From: an uncultured Clostridia bacterium
GTDB taxonomy: Bacteria > Bacillota > Clostridia > UBA1381 > UMGS1253
Assembly (NCBI GenBank): GCA_937892135.1
Contig: CALAUK010000004.1
Location: forward strand, 1-7,254
Length of the DNA: 7,254 nucleotides
Direction of reading: 5' to 3'
Below are positions 1 to 6,495 of the stretch, one piece after another. The position numbers and the translations under genes are program-made. Below the pieces are notes generated by a model. It was not told where the DNA came from and searched no databases. It saw nothing but the letters and a program-made list of their open reading frames with translations. Numbering within the stretch: position 1 is the stretch's first letter; the number at the start of each line of letters is the position of its first letter.

Positions 1-37
1 AAAGCAAAAAATTGCAACAAAAACAAGCCGTTTTGGG

Positions 38-66
38 TTGACATTAAATTCCATAAGTGATATAAT
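38..66 (+). promoter_or_regulatory. Consensus sigma-A promoter of the three-isomerase operon
   Basis: TTGACA at 38-43 and TATAAT at 61-66 are separated by exactly 17 bases, a perfect match to the housekeeping promoter consensus. Transcription would begin near 73, leaving a leader of about 30 bases before the first ATG at 103. No convincing operator palindrome is visible in the leader, and the 18-bp palindrome of the opposite operon is not repeated here. Bases 1-37 are A-rich and hold no feature I can support. Confidence 0.88.
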
Positions 67-102
67 TTTTGTGAAAATATTTACTTAGAAAGCAGGGATA
101 CA

Positions 103-900
103 ATGCATAAAGTTGGACTATCTACAGGCTATGGCGTGCAGATAAATGACGAAAGCTTGGAAAAGCTTAGAAAAAGCGGGTTTGAGGCAATAGAGGTTAC
201 TCTTGGCGCTGACCCTTATCTTGACTATAAACAAGCAGCAGAGATTGCAAAGCGCCATGATATTATTTTATGGTCTTCTCATATACCATTCCGCCCGTTT
301 GAAGAGCGTGATGTTTCTATTGAGGACCCTATTGTGAGAGGCAAGTTTGTTGAATACATAAAGGAAAGAATTAAATCAGGCTCTGAGGTCGGAATTGAAA
401 GATTTGTTATTCACCCGAGCATACCTCTTCCGGAAGACAGGCGCGCCGAAAGAAAAAAATGCGCTATGGATTCTTTTTCAAAGCTTGCCCCCGTTGCAAA
501 AGAATGCGGTGCGGTTATCTGTGTTGAGGATATGATTTTATCATGCCTCGGAAATTCTGTTGACGAGCTTGAAGAGATTATCTCTGTTGATGATTCTCTT
601 CGTGTTTGCTTTGATGTTAACCATCTTTTAAACAATACTCACAAAGAATTTTTAGACAGACTTGGTCACAAAATTGCAACCATGCACATTTCCGATTATG
701 ATTTTGTTCAGGAGCGTCATGTGTGGCCCGGAAGAGGAAAAATAAACTGGCCCGAGCTTTACAAAATGGTTTGCGATGCAGGCTACAAGGGCGTATGGAT
801 GTACGAAGTAGGAATGAAATATAAAGACCGCGAAGGCACATTTGATGAGCTTTATAATCTTACAATGGATATTTTTTCAGGAAAACAGCCCAATCCGTAA
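103..900 (+). CDS. Sugar phosphate isomerase/epimerase family protein (TIM barrel), paralog 1
   Basis: A 265-residue protein of the AP-endonuclease-2-like TIM-barrel family, whose members isomerise or epimerise sugars and related polyols using a divalent metal. The expected metal site is visible: Glu142 (CVED), Asp171 (FDVNH), His195 (MHISDYD) and Glu235 (MYEVG). Further barrel residues are Glu31 (AIEV), His60 (SHIPF), His104 (IHPS) and His206 in the HVWPGRG loop. No signal peptide or membrane segment, so cytoplasmic. Length is normal for the family. The start follows an AGGGA ribosome site only 4 bases upstream, tighter than usual, but it aligns with the starts of both paralogs. First gene of a three-gene operon, 18 bases before the next. 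The substrate cannot be told from sequence; hexulose 3-epimerase, inosose or hydroxypyruvate isomerase activities are all known in relatives. Confidence 0.9.
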   Translation: MHKVGLSTGYGVQINDESLEKLRKSGFEAIEVTLGADPYLDYKQAAEIAKRHDIILWSSHIPFRPFEERDVSIEDPIVRGKFVEYIKERIKSGSEVGIERFVIHPSIPLPEDRRAERKKCAMDSFSKLAPVAKECGAVICVEDMILSCLGNSVDELEEIISVDDSLRVCFDVNHLLNNTHKEFLDRLGHKIATMHISDYDFVQERHVWPGRGKINWPELYKMVCDAGYKGVWMYEVGMKYKDREGTFDELYNLTMDIFSGKQPNP

Positions 901-903
901 TAA

Positions 904-909
904 AAGGAG
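904..909 (+). promoter_or_regulatory. Ribosome binding site of paralog 2
   Basis: AAGGAG lies 9 bases before the ATG at 919, inside the 18-base spacer after paralog 1. The same spacer layout (stop, A-rich run, AGGAG, T-run, ATG) recurs after paralog 2, where the stop is lost, so this spacer is the reference for that comparison. Confidence 0.85.
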
Positions 910-918
910 CGTTTTTAT

Positions 919-1734
919 ATGCATAAAATAGGCATTGCAGGCTTTGCATTTTCAAGGACTGACGAGAATTACGAAAGCTTTAAAAAAAGCGGACTTTCTG
1001 CAACAGAGCTTACTTTGCACGGAAATCCCGATATGGACTTTAAAAAAGAGGCGGAGAGAGCTGCTCGCCACGGCGTTACGCTTTGGTCGTGCCATATGCC
1101 TTTTAAGAACGAAAACGATATTTCAACTGAGTGTGAGGAAGACAGAAAAAGTCTCGTTCCTCGCTTTTCGGAAAAGATAAAAGAGGCCTCAGGTGTCGGC
1201 ATAAAAAGATTTGTTATTCATCCAAGCGGCGGCGTGAGCGAAGAAAGACGTGAAGAAAGAAAAAAGTGCACTATGGATACACTTTTAAAGCTCGCTCCCG
1301 TTGCAAAAGAGTGCGGTGCAGTTATCTGTGTTGAGAATTTGTCTCCCTCCTGCCTTGGAAAGTCGGCAGATGAGCTGCTAGAGATTATTTCGGTTGACGA
1401 TTCTCTTCGTATCTGCTTTGATGTTAACCACCTTTTTTGCGACACTCATGAGGAATTTATAAAAAAATTGGGGCACAAAATCGGAACAGTTCATATTTCA
1501 GACTATGACTTTACAGAGCAAAAGCACTTCTGGCCAGGCCACGGAAAAATAAACTGGCCCGAGCTTTATAAAATGATTTCAGATTCCGGCTATAACGGAG
1601 TCTGGATGTATGAAATGCTTATGGAATATAATGACTTTAAAGGTACATTTGAAGACCTTTATAAGCTTACAATGGATATCTTTTCAGGAAAACACCCCAA
1701 CCCACAAAATAAAGGAGGTTTTAAAAATGCGTGA
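919..1734 (+). CDS. Sugar phosphate isomerase/epimerase family protein (TIM barrel), paralog 2 with read-through tail
   Basis: A 271-residue paralog of the preceding gene. The metal-site residues are present as Glu139 (CVEN), Asp168 (FDVNH), His192 (VHISDYD) and Glu232 (MYEML), with Glu30, His59, His101 and His203 also kept. The residue after the first metal-site Glu is Asn rather than the Asp of paralogs 1 and 3. Its N-terminal half is the most divergent of the three: TGYG is replaced by AGFA, and the segment after CHMPF is shortened and altered. Where paralog 1 stops after QPNP, this protein continues after HPNP for nine residues (QNKGGFKNA). That tail is encoded by the spacer and ribosome site of the third gene, and the TGA overlaps that gene by 8 bases. 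Probably a tandem duplicate with a changed substrate pocket; function inferred from family only. Confidence 0.88.
   Translation: MHKIGIAGFAFSRTDENYESFKKSGLSATELTLHGNPDMDFKKEAERAARHGVTLWSCHMPFKNENDISTECEEDRKSLVPRFSEKIKEASGVGIKRFVIHPSGGVSEERREERKKCTMDTLLKLAPVAKECGAVICVENLSPSCLGKSADELLEIISVDDSLRICFDVNHLFCDTHEEFIKKLGHKIGTVHISDYDFTEQKHFWPGHGKINWPELYKMISDSGYNGVWMYEMLMEYNDFKGTFEDLYKLTMDIFSGKHPNPQNKGGFKNA
1711..1719 (+). promoter_or_regulatory. Ribosome binding site that fixes the start of paralog 3
   Basis: AAAGGAGGT ends 7 bases before the ATG at 1727. This near-perfect site lies inside the coding end of paralog 2. It shows that paralog 3 starts at 1727 and not at the in-frame ATG at 1610, which would add 39 residues that match neither sibling. 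Confidence 0.92.
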
Positions 1735-2539
1735 AATAGGAATAACAACAGGCTACGGCTTTAAAATGACAAGCGAAAACTTAAGAGCCCTTAAAGAGGG
1801 AGGACTTTCTGCAATCGAGGTTTCTTTAAATAAAGATGTTGACTTTAAAGAGGTTTATAATCTTGCAAAGCCCTATGATATTAAGCTTTGGTCGTGCCAT
1901 CTTCCTTTTAAGCCCGTTGACGAGCTTGATATTTCAATTGAAGACCCTGCCTTAAGAAAGCTTATGATAAATTATCATTCAGAAAAAATAAAACAGGGCT
2001 CCGATGTAGGAATTAAAAGGTTCGTTATGCACCCCAGCACACCTATCCCCGAAGAAAGACGCGCCGAAAGAAAAAAATGTGCTATGGACACGCTTTCAAA
2101 GCTTGCTCCCGTTGCAAAAGAGTGCGGAGCAGTTATCTGCGTTGAGGATATGACTCTTCCCTGCCTTGGAAACTCAGCAGATGAGCTACTTGAAATCATT
2201 TCAGTTGATGACTCTCTTCGCATCTGCTTTGATGTTAACCATCTTTTTAATGATACTCACGAGGAGTTTGCAAGAAAGGTTAAAGGAAAAGTCGCAACTG
2301 TTCACATTTCAGATTATAACTTTATCAAAGAGGGCCATGTTTTCCCCGGAAAAGGAAAAATAAACTGGCCTGAGGTTTATAAAAATGTCTGCGACACAGG
2401 CTACGAGGGCGTATGGCTGTATGAGTTAGGCCGTGAGGGAACAAAAGATACCGGTGAAAAAATTCAGTTCAGCTTTAAAGATTTTTACGATGTTTCAGTT
2501 GATATTTTCAACGGCATTCAGCCGCCAATCCCATATTAA
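1727..2539 (+). CDS. Sugar phosphate isomerase/epimerase family protein (TIM barrel), paralog 3
   Basis: A 270-residue third member of the tandem family. The metal-site set is Glu140 (CVED), Asp169 (FDVNH), His193 (VHISDYN) and Glu233 (LYELG), with Glu31, His58, His102 and His204 also present. The start at 1727 is chosen because of the strong ribosome site and because MREIGITTGYG aligns with the first residues of paralog 1. By hand count it matches paralog 1 at 56 of 63 residues from RRAERKK to FDVNHL, but at only about half of the N-terminal 112. The C-terminus differs most, with an insertion after LYELGRE and an ending of IQPPIPY. It overlaps paralog 2 by 8 bases, so translation is probably coupled. 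Last gene of the + strand operon, followed at once by the shared terminator. Cytoplasmic; substrate unknown. Confidence 0.9.
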   Translation: MREIGITTGYGFKMTSENLRALKEGGLSAIEVSLNKDVDFKEVYNLAKPYDIKLWSCHLPFKPVDELDISIEDPALRKLMINYHSEKIKQGSDVGIKRFVMHPSTPIPEERRAERKKCAMDTLSKLAPVAKECGAVICVEDMTLPCLGNSADELLEIISVDDSLRICFDVNHLFNDTHEEFARKVKGKVATVHISDYNFIKEGHVFPGKGKINWPEVYKNVCDTGYEGVWLYELGREGTKDTGEKIQFSFKDFYDVSVDIFNGIQPPIPY

Positions 2540-2542
2540 AAT

Positions 2543-2576
2543 AAAAAAGACGATTGCAAAAGCAATCGTCTTTTTT
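2543..2576. terminator. Shared bidirectional rho-independent terminator between convergent operons
   Basis: GACGATTGC (2549-2557) pairs perfectly with GCAATCGTC (2562-2570) around an AAAA loop. A six-base A-run at 2543-2548 and T-run at 2571-2576 extend the stem to 15 bp. Read from either strand it gives a stable hairpin followed by a U-tract. It starts 3 bases after the stop of paralog 3 and lies 2 bases beyond the stop of the opposing amidohydrolase gene, so it serves both. Confidence 0.95.
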
Positions 2577-2578
2577 GT

Positions 2579-3784
2579 TTATTTTGCGCTATTTTTTAAT
2601 ATGTCATAAACTGTGCACGCCATAATTTTTGCAGGCATAATGTATGCCGCATCTTCATCGCACACGCGAAAATCCTTTCCGTGAGCCGAGCCCGAAAAGC
2701 CTCCCATAGTAGGCTGAATACAAGGAATTTTTGCACTTAAATCACCCATATCGGTTGAGCCTGTCATATCCATTCCGTGATGGATTTTTTCGCCCGTGAT
2801 TTTCTTTGCATTTTCCTCAAAAACCTTGCCGAGCGCTACATCCTGATGAAGAGGAAGATATCCTCTCTCAGTTTCAATTTCGCACTCTGCGCCAACTGCC
2901 ATAGCTCCCGCGCGAACTGCATTATCAACCTTTTCGCACGCCGAATCTATCGCTTCTTTTCTTGCGCCTCGTACATAGGTTTCAATAGTTACCATAGACG
3001 GCACAACATTAACAAGCTCTCCGCCGTTTGTGATAATCGGGTGAATTCTTATCTTGTCCTCATCTTTAAAGGTTTCTCTGTTCGCGTGAATACCCATCAG
3101 GGAAATCATAGCCGCATTAAGTGCATTAATTCCCTCAAACGGCTCACTTGCGTGAACAGCCTTTCCCTTAAAGGTGATTTGCTTCGTTGTAAAGCCAAGA
3201 CTTGAGCCCCCCATATAAAGCTCAGGCTTTAAAACGCCCGCCTGAGAATGCACCATCATAGCCATATCAATATCGTCAAACTCACCAAGACGGATAAGCT
3301 CCTGCTTGCCTCCGAAGAACTCTATCTTTCCCTCTTCTCTTAGCTTGCTTCGCCACTCAAGCTCAACAAACTCCTCAGCGGGAACCGCAAAGAAAGTAAC
3401 CTTTCCGGGCAAGCTTTCCATAATGCCGCTTTCTTTAATTCCCTTTGCCGCACCTATTAGTGCTGCTATCTGTGCATTATGTCCGCAGGCGTGTGCCGCT
3501 CCGGTTTCTATGTCTGCATCAGGGTGCGAAAAACACTTAACCGCGTCCATCTCGCCTATAATGCAAATATTAGGACCATCGCCTACGCCCGAAATCTCGC
3601 CTCTTACACCCGTAACAGCGATATTATCACGATATTTAATACCAAGCTTTTCAAATTCTTTTTTAACAAGCTCTGCCGTCTTGTATTCTTTGTATCCCAT
3701 TTCAGGATTTTTTAAAACATAATTTCCTATTTCTTTTATGCTTTCTTTAGAATTTTCAATAGCCTCAATTATTTTTTCTTTCAA
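2579..3784 (-). CDS. M20 family (M20D-like) metal-dependent amidohydrolase
   Basis: A 401-residue cytoplasmic hydrolase of the M20 family, subgroup of aminoacylase/IAA-amino-acid-hydrolase type, which cleaves amide bonds of N-acyl compounds. With the chosen start, metal ligands are Cys100 and His102 (HACGHN), the Glu137-Glu138 pair (AEE), His179 (VHSQAG) and His368 (SAHGKDF). The small dimerisation domain is visible around 205-320 (GKAVHASEPFEG). The usual HACGHD reads HACGHN here, and the usual Asp strand motif reads GEMDAV. The start is set at TTG 3784 because AGGGAG lies 8 bases upstream; a GTG at 3793 would add three residues but abuts that site. Last gene of the operon, 5 bases after the TetR stop. 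It may deacylate the substrate or an intermediate of the cluster; this is inference. Peptidase or deacetylase labels are possible alternatives. Confidence 0.9.
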   Translation of the reverse strand: MKEKIIEAIENSKESIKEIGNYVLKNPEMGYKEYKTAELVKKEFEKLGIKYRDNIAVTGVRGEISGVGDGPNICIIGEMDAVKCFSHPDADIETGAAHACGHNAQIAALIGAAKGIKESGIMESLPGKVTFFAVPAEEFVELEWRSKLREEGKIEFFGGKQELIRLGEFDDIDMAMMVHSQAGVLKPELYMGGSSLGFTTKQITFKGKAVHASEPFEGINALNAAMISLMGIHANRETFKDEDKIRIHPIITNGGELVNVVPSMVTIETYVRGARKEAIDSACEKVDNAVRAGAMAVGAECEIETERGYLPLHQDVALGKVFEENAKKITGEKIHHGMDMTGSTDMGDLSAKIPCIQPTMGGFSGSAHGKDFRVCDEDAAYIMPAKIMACTVYDILKNSAK

Positions 3785-3789
3785 GAAAA

Positions 3790-4401
3790 TCACTCCCTGA
3801 TGAGATAGTTTAGTATAATTTCTTTAACATGCTCACAACGCTTGCTCTGCTCTTTTTCTTCAAAATAATCCATCTGCATTAATTCTGCCATAGTGTGAAT
3901 ATTTGAAAAGTATGAAAAGCACAGCATATTTATCGTAACAACCGCTTCATTAATATCGATGCTCTCTTTAAAAACTCCGTTTTCAATACCCTGACGGATT
4001 TTCTCTTTTAAAAGCTCGATTGCAGTCGTTTTCATAAATCTTGCATTTGACTTATTAAAATAAGTTGCCTCGTTTAAGTTTTCCCACATAACAATTTTAA
4101 CAAATCCGGGATTTTTACTAAGGAACGAAAAATAATGCTCAATCACCTTATTTACTGTTTCTATACAGTCCATATTTTTCTTTATAAGGCTGCTTTCCTC
4201 GTCTGCCATTCGCTTATACACTTCGTCCAAAACCGAAATATATAAGTTTTCCTTGTTCCCGAAATGAGCATATATCATTCGTTTGTTTATTCCGCCGGAC
4301 TCTGCAATCTCATCAACCCTTGCGCCGTAGTAGCCTTTTTTTGAAAAAGCACTTTCTGCGGCGGCAAGGATTTTTTTCTTTGTTATCTCAGATTTTTCCA
4401 T
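3790..4401 (-). CDS. TetR/AcrR-family transcriptional repressor
   Basis: A 203-residue one-component regulator. The N-terminal DNA-binding domain is clear: helix 1 with ILAAAESAFSKKGYYGA, then the helix-turn-helix at about 27-48 (RVDEIAESGGINKRMIYAHF) and the usual KENLY start of helix 4. The C-terminal helical ligand/dimer domain (about 75-203) includes FVKIVMWENLN near 100-110, as in several TetR subgroups. It lies inside the metabolic operon, overlapping the lyase gene upstream by 14 bases, with the amidohydrolase 5 bases after. No good ribosome site precedes its ATG, so translation probably depends on reinitiation after the lyase stop. The perfect palindrome at 6496-6513 in the leader of the same operon is the likely target, implying autoregulation and induction by a pathway compound. 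The ligand is unknown. Confidence 0.93.
   Translation of the reverse strand: MEKSEITKKKILAAAESAFSKKGYYGARVDEIAESGGINKRMIYAHFGNKENLYISVLDEVYKRMADEESSLIKKNMDCIETVNKVIEHYFSFLSKNPGFVKIVMWENLNEATYFNKSNARFMKTTAIELLKEKIRQGIENGVFKESIDINEAVVTINMLCFSYFSNIHTMAELMQMDYFEEKEQSKRCEHVKEIILNYLIRE
3793..3798 (-). promoter_or_regulatory. Ribosome binding site that favours a TTG start for the amidohydrolase
   Basis: On the minus strand AGGGAG occupies 3798-3793. It touches a GTG codon at 3793 but stands 8 bases before TTG at 3784, the normal spacing. The TTG is therefore the better start. Confidence 0.7.
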
Positions 4402-5443
4402 GGCGAGCTAAGAAGTCTTTCACAAACTCATCATCGTTAAGGTGAGGATACATCTTGTAAATTCTGTCGATTTCTTCTGCCTGACCCTCAGACAAAACTT
4501 CATCAGGATTTAAGCACCAGATGCCCTTTAAAAGACCCTGACGGTGAAGAATTTCGTGAATACCGGGGATACATCCTGCAAAATTATTAGCAAAGTCAAA
4601 TATAACTGCGTTTGCATCTGTAACCTGAATACCAAGCTCAAGAAGTTCAGGTGTTGCGCCTTCTTTTTTGATTCTTTCAAAAAGCTTAACAACCGCATTT
4701 GTCCAAACACACCAGTGGCCCAAAAGACCGCCGTCAAAACGCTTGGAAACTGTTGTGCCGTCTTCTTTTGTGAATGTGTATTCTGTGATAAGGTCAGGAA
4801 TAATGTTATCATCGTTACCTGTGTATAAAGTGATTTCGTCTTTTCTTGAAGAAAGCGCACAAGCACGGGCAACATCTATTGTAAGATAACGGTTAAACGG
4901 AGCTGACTTAATTGCAACAACGTTGTCTATTTCGCAGAATTTTTCCCAGAAAGAATATGAGAAAATTCTTCCGCCAACAGAGGGCTGAAGGTAAAAGCCA
5001 ATAACAGGCATAACCTTTGAAACAGCCTTTGCTCTTTCAATTAAGTAGTCCTCGTCTTTATCGTTAAGACCGCCGGGGCTAAGTAGCACTGCATCAAAAC
5101 CAAGACGCTTTGCAATTTCTGCTTCAGAAACAGCCTGCTCTGTTTTTCCGCAAACACCGCAAACCTTAACAATCGCTTTGCCTGTTTCTTTTTCGTATTT
5201 ATCAATCTCATCAGAAACTGCAGAAATAACAGTTTCAAAAAGGTTAAACTCGGGTAATCTTATTTCAAACTGTGTGCTGTGCACAGCTGTTGCAATACCG
5301 CCTGCACCTGCCTCTAAGTAATATCTTGTGATAAGTCTCTGACTTTCCTCGTCAAATTTTCTGTCCTCTGTAAGTGCAAGAGGAGTTGCAGGAATAACTG
5401 TTCCTGCTTTAAGTACCTTTAAAGCTTCAATATGTCTGTCCAT
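4388..5443 (-). CDS. Dihydrodipicolinate synthase (DapA) superfamily lyase/aldolase
   Basis: A 351-residue Schiff-base class I lyase of the DapA/N-acetylneuraminate-lyase superfamily. Lys179 in VVAIKS is the expected imine-forming lysine and Tyr151 in IGFYLQP the catalytic tyrosine. The usual GTTGE segment reads AVHSTQFE (53-60), so this is not ordinary DapA of lysine synthesis. It is longer than the family's usual ~290-300 residues, with an insertion near 221-238 (EYTFTKEDG) and an extended C-terminal helical region. The start at 5443 follows AGGGAGGA by 7 bases; an upstream in-frame ATG at 5503 lies inside the previous gene. It sits 16 bases after the SDR gene and overlaps the TetR gene by 14. 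The likely role is retro-aldol cleavage or dehydration of a 2-keto (deoxy) sugar acid; the substrate is inferred, not seen. Confidence 0.88.
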   Translation of the reverse strand: MDRHIEALKVLKAGTVIPATPLALTEDRKFDEESQRLITRYYLEAGAGGIATAVHSTQFEIRLPEFNLFETVISAVSDEIDKYEKETGKAIVKVCGVCGKTEQAVSEAEIAKRLGFDAVLLSPGGLNDKDEDYLIERAKAVSKVMPVIGFYLQPSVGGRIFSYSFWEKFCEIDNVVAIKSAPFNRYLTIDVARACALSSRKDEITLYTGNDDNIIPDLITEYTFTKEDGTTVSKRFDGGLLGHWCVWTNAVVKLFERIKKEGATPELLELGIQVTDANAVIFDFANNFAGCIPGIHEILHRQGLLKGIWCLNPDEVLSEGQAEEIDRIYKMYPHLNDDEFVKDFLARHGKI

Positions 5444-5450
5444 TTTAAAT

Positions 5451-5458
5451 TCCTCCCT
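5451..5458 (-). promoter_or_regulatory. Ribosome binding site that fixes the lyase start
   Basis: AGGGAGGA on the minus strand lies 7 bases before the ATG at 5443. It selects this start over the longer in-frame alternative at 5503, which would overlap the SDR gene by 44 bases. Confidence 0.9.
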
Positions 5459-5459
5459 A

Positions 5460-6476
5460 TTAATAGCTTCCCTTACGCTCTTCAAAATGAGTGGGCTTTC
5501 CAAGGCCTCTTCCGCCGTCTAAAATCCACTCTGCCTGCCACTTAATAAGTGTCTTCATGCTAACTGAAGGATAGCCGAATGTTTCCATAGCCTCGCTTGC
5601 ATCAGAAAGATAAGCATCTGTTCCCTCTGTTCCCTCAAAGATTGGCTCTTTTCCAAGATGCTTTCCAAGCTCGATTGCAGCCTTTTTAATAGAAACTGTT
5701 TCAGGGCCTGTAACGTTCATAATCTTCATGGGAGATTCAGCGTAAAGAAGAGAACGGATAGCAATCTCGTTTGCGCTTCCCTGCCAGATGCAGTTTAAGC
5801 AAGGAGTTGTGATGCTGATAGGCTCGCCTTTCATAATTCTTTCTGCCATATCGTAAAGTACGCCGTATCTTAAATCAACAGCAAAGTTTAAGCGGTAAAT
5901 AAAAACATTTGTGCCATACTTGTTTGCAGCATACTCAAATGCTCTCTCACGGGCAAGACAGCTCATTGTGTACTCGCCGATAGGACCGATTTTGTCTGTT
6001 TCCTTGCAACCGCCTGAAGAAAGGGGCACGATAGGATAAATGTTTCCTGATGAGAAAACAACAATGTTAGACTTTTTAAACTTATCTGCAACAAATGCAG
6101 GCAATGTTGAGTTCATAGCCCATGTAAGCCACTCTGAGCCGTCTGTTCCGAACTTTCTTCCTGCCATGTAAATAACATTTTCAACCTCGGGAAGAGCATA
6201 AAGCTTTTCTTTGTCCAAAAGGTCGCAGCTTATTGTTTCAACATTGTTTTTGTGCAAAAGCTCTGTTGCGATTGCATCAGTAAATCTTGAAACTGCAATA
6301 ACTCTCTTTTCAATGCCTGCTTTTTCAATGGCTTTCTTAGCTAATAGGCACAATGTGGGGCCCATCTTACCGCCCGCACCTAAAACCATAATATCGCCTT
6401 TGATTTTTTTAATGTCTTCTACCAAAGCGTCTGACGGCTCTGTTAAAAGCGCATCAAGTTTTTCCTCTGTCCACAT
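5460..6476 (-). CDS. NAD(P)-dependent epimerase/dehydratase-like (extended SDR) protein, atypical active site
   Basis: A 338-residue Rossmann-fold protein. After a 27-residue helical N-terminal extension, the first strand leads into GAGGKMG (33-39), an NAD(P)-binding glycine loop. It continues with VIYMAGRKFG (101-110), VVFSSGNIYP (139-148) with Ser142-Ser143, and the tyrosine region GEYTMSC (Tyr169). The SDR YxxxK lysine is replaced: Tyr169 is followed at +4 by Cys173. The C-terminal half (about 195-338) is the substrate domain of extended SDRs, with LNFAVDLRYGV and NVTGPETVS. The start at 6476 is preferred over 6491 because GGAGG lies 8 bases before it. First gene of the minus-strand operon, next to the DapA-like lyase, so probably acting on the same carbohydrate-derived substrate. 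Whether it is an epimerase, dehydrogenase or dehydratase is open. Confidence 0.87.
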   Translation of the reverse strand: MWTEEKLDALLTEPSDALVEDIKKIKGDIMVLGAGGKMGPTLCLLAKKAIEKAGIEKRVIAVSRFTDAIATELLHKNNVETISCDLLDKEKLYALPEVENVIYMAGRKFGTDGSEWLTWAMNSTLPAFVADKFKKSNIVVFSSGNIYPIVPLSSGGCKETDKIGPIGEYTMSCLARERAFEYAANKYGTNVFIYRLNFAVDLRYGVLYDMAERIMKGEPISITTPCLNCIWQGSANEIAIRSLLYAESPMKIMNVTGPETVSIKKAAIELGKHLGKEPIFEGTEGTDAYLSDASEAMETFGYPSVSMKTLIKWQAEWILDGGRGLGKPTHFEERKGSY

Positions 6477-6484
6477 AAAACATA

Positions 6485-6489
6485 CCTCC
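6485..6489 (-). promoter_or_regulatory. Ribosome binding site that fixes the SDR start
   Basis: GGAGG on the minus strand is 8 bases before the ATG at 6476. The in-frame ATG at 6491 overlaps this site and would add five residues (MEVCF) with no ribosome site of its own. Confidence 0.85.
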
Positions 6490-6495
6490 ATTTTT

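Noticed and set aside
1..37. Possible operator or terminator in the A-rich left edge
   Set aside because: Only a 4-bp GCAA/TTGC pairing is visible, too short to support a hairpin or a binding site.
1610..1726. 39-residue N-terminal extension of paralog 3 from the ATG at 1610
   Set aside because: It lies inside paralog 2 in another frame, matches neither sibling protein, and the strong ribosome site points to 1727.
411..2223. Recurrent antisense open frames of 74-82 residues opposite the three isomerase genes
   Set aside because: They recur only because the paralogs share sequence. They are serine-rich mirror frames with no ribosome sites or known domains.
2777..3722. Plus-strand open frames of 78-142 residues opposite the amidohydrolase
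   Set aside because: They are shadows of a well-supported M20 gene, with no ribosome site and no recognisable domain.
5444..5503. Longer start of the DapA-like gene at 5503
   Set aside because: The extra 20 residues overlap the end of the SDR gene, while AGGGAGGA precedes the ATG at 5443 at proper spacing.
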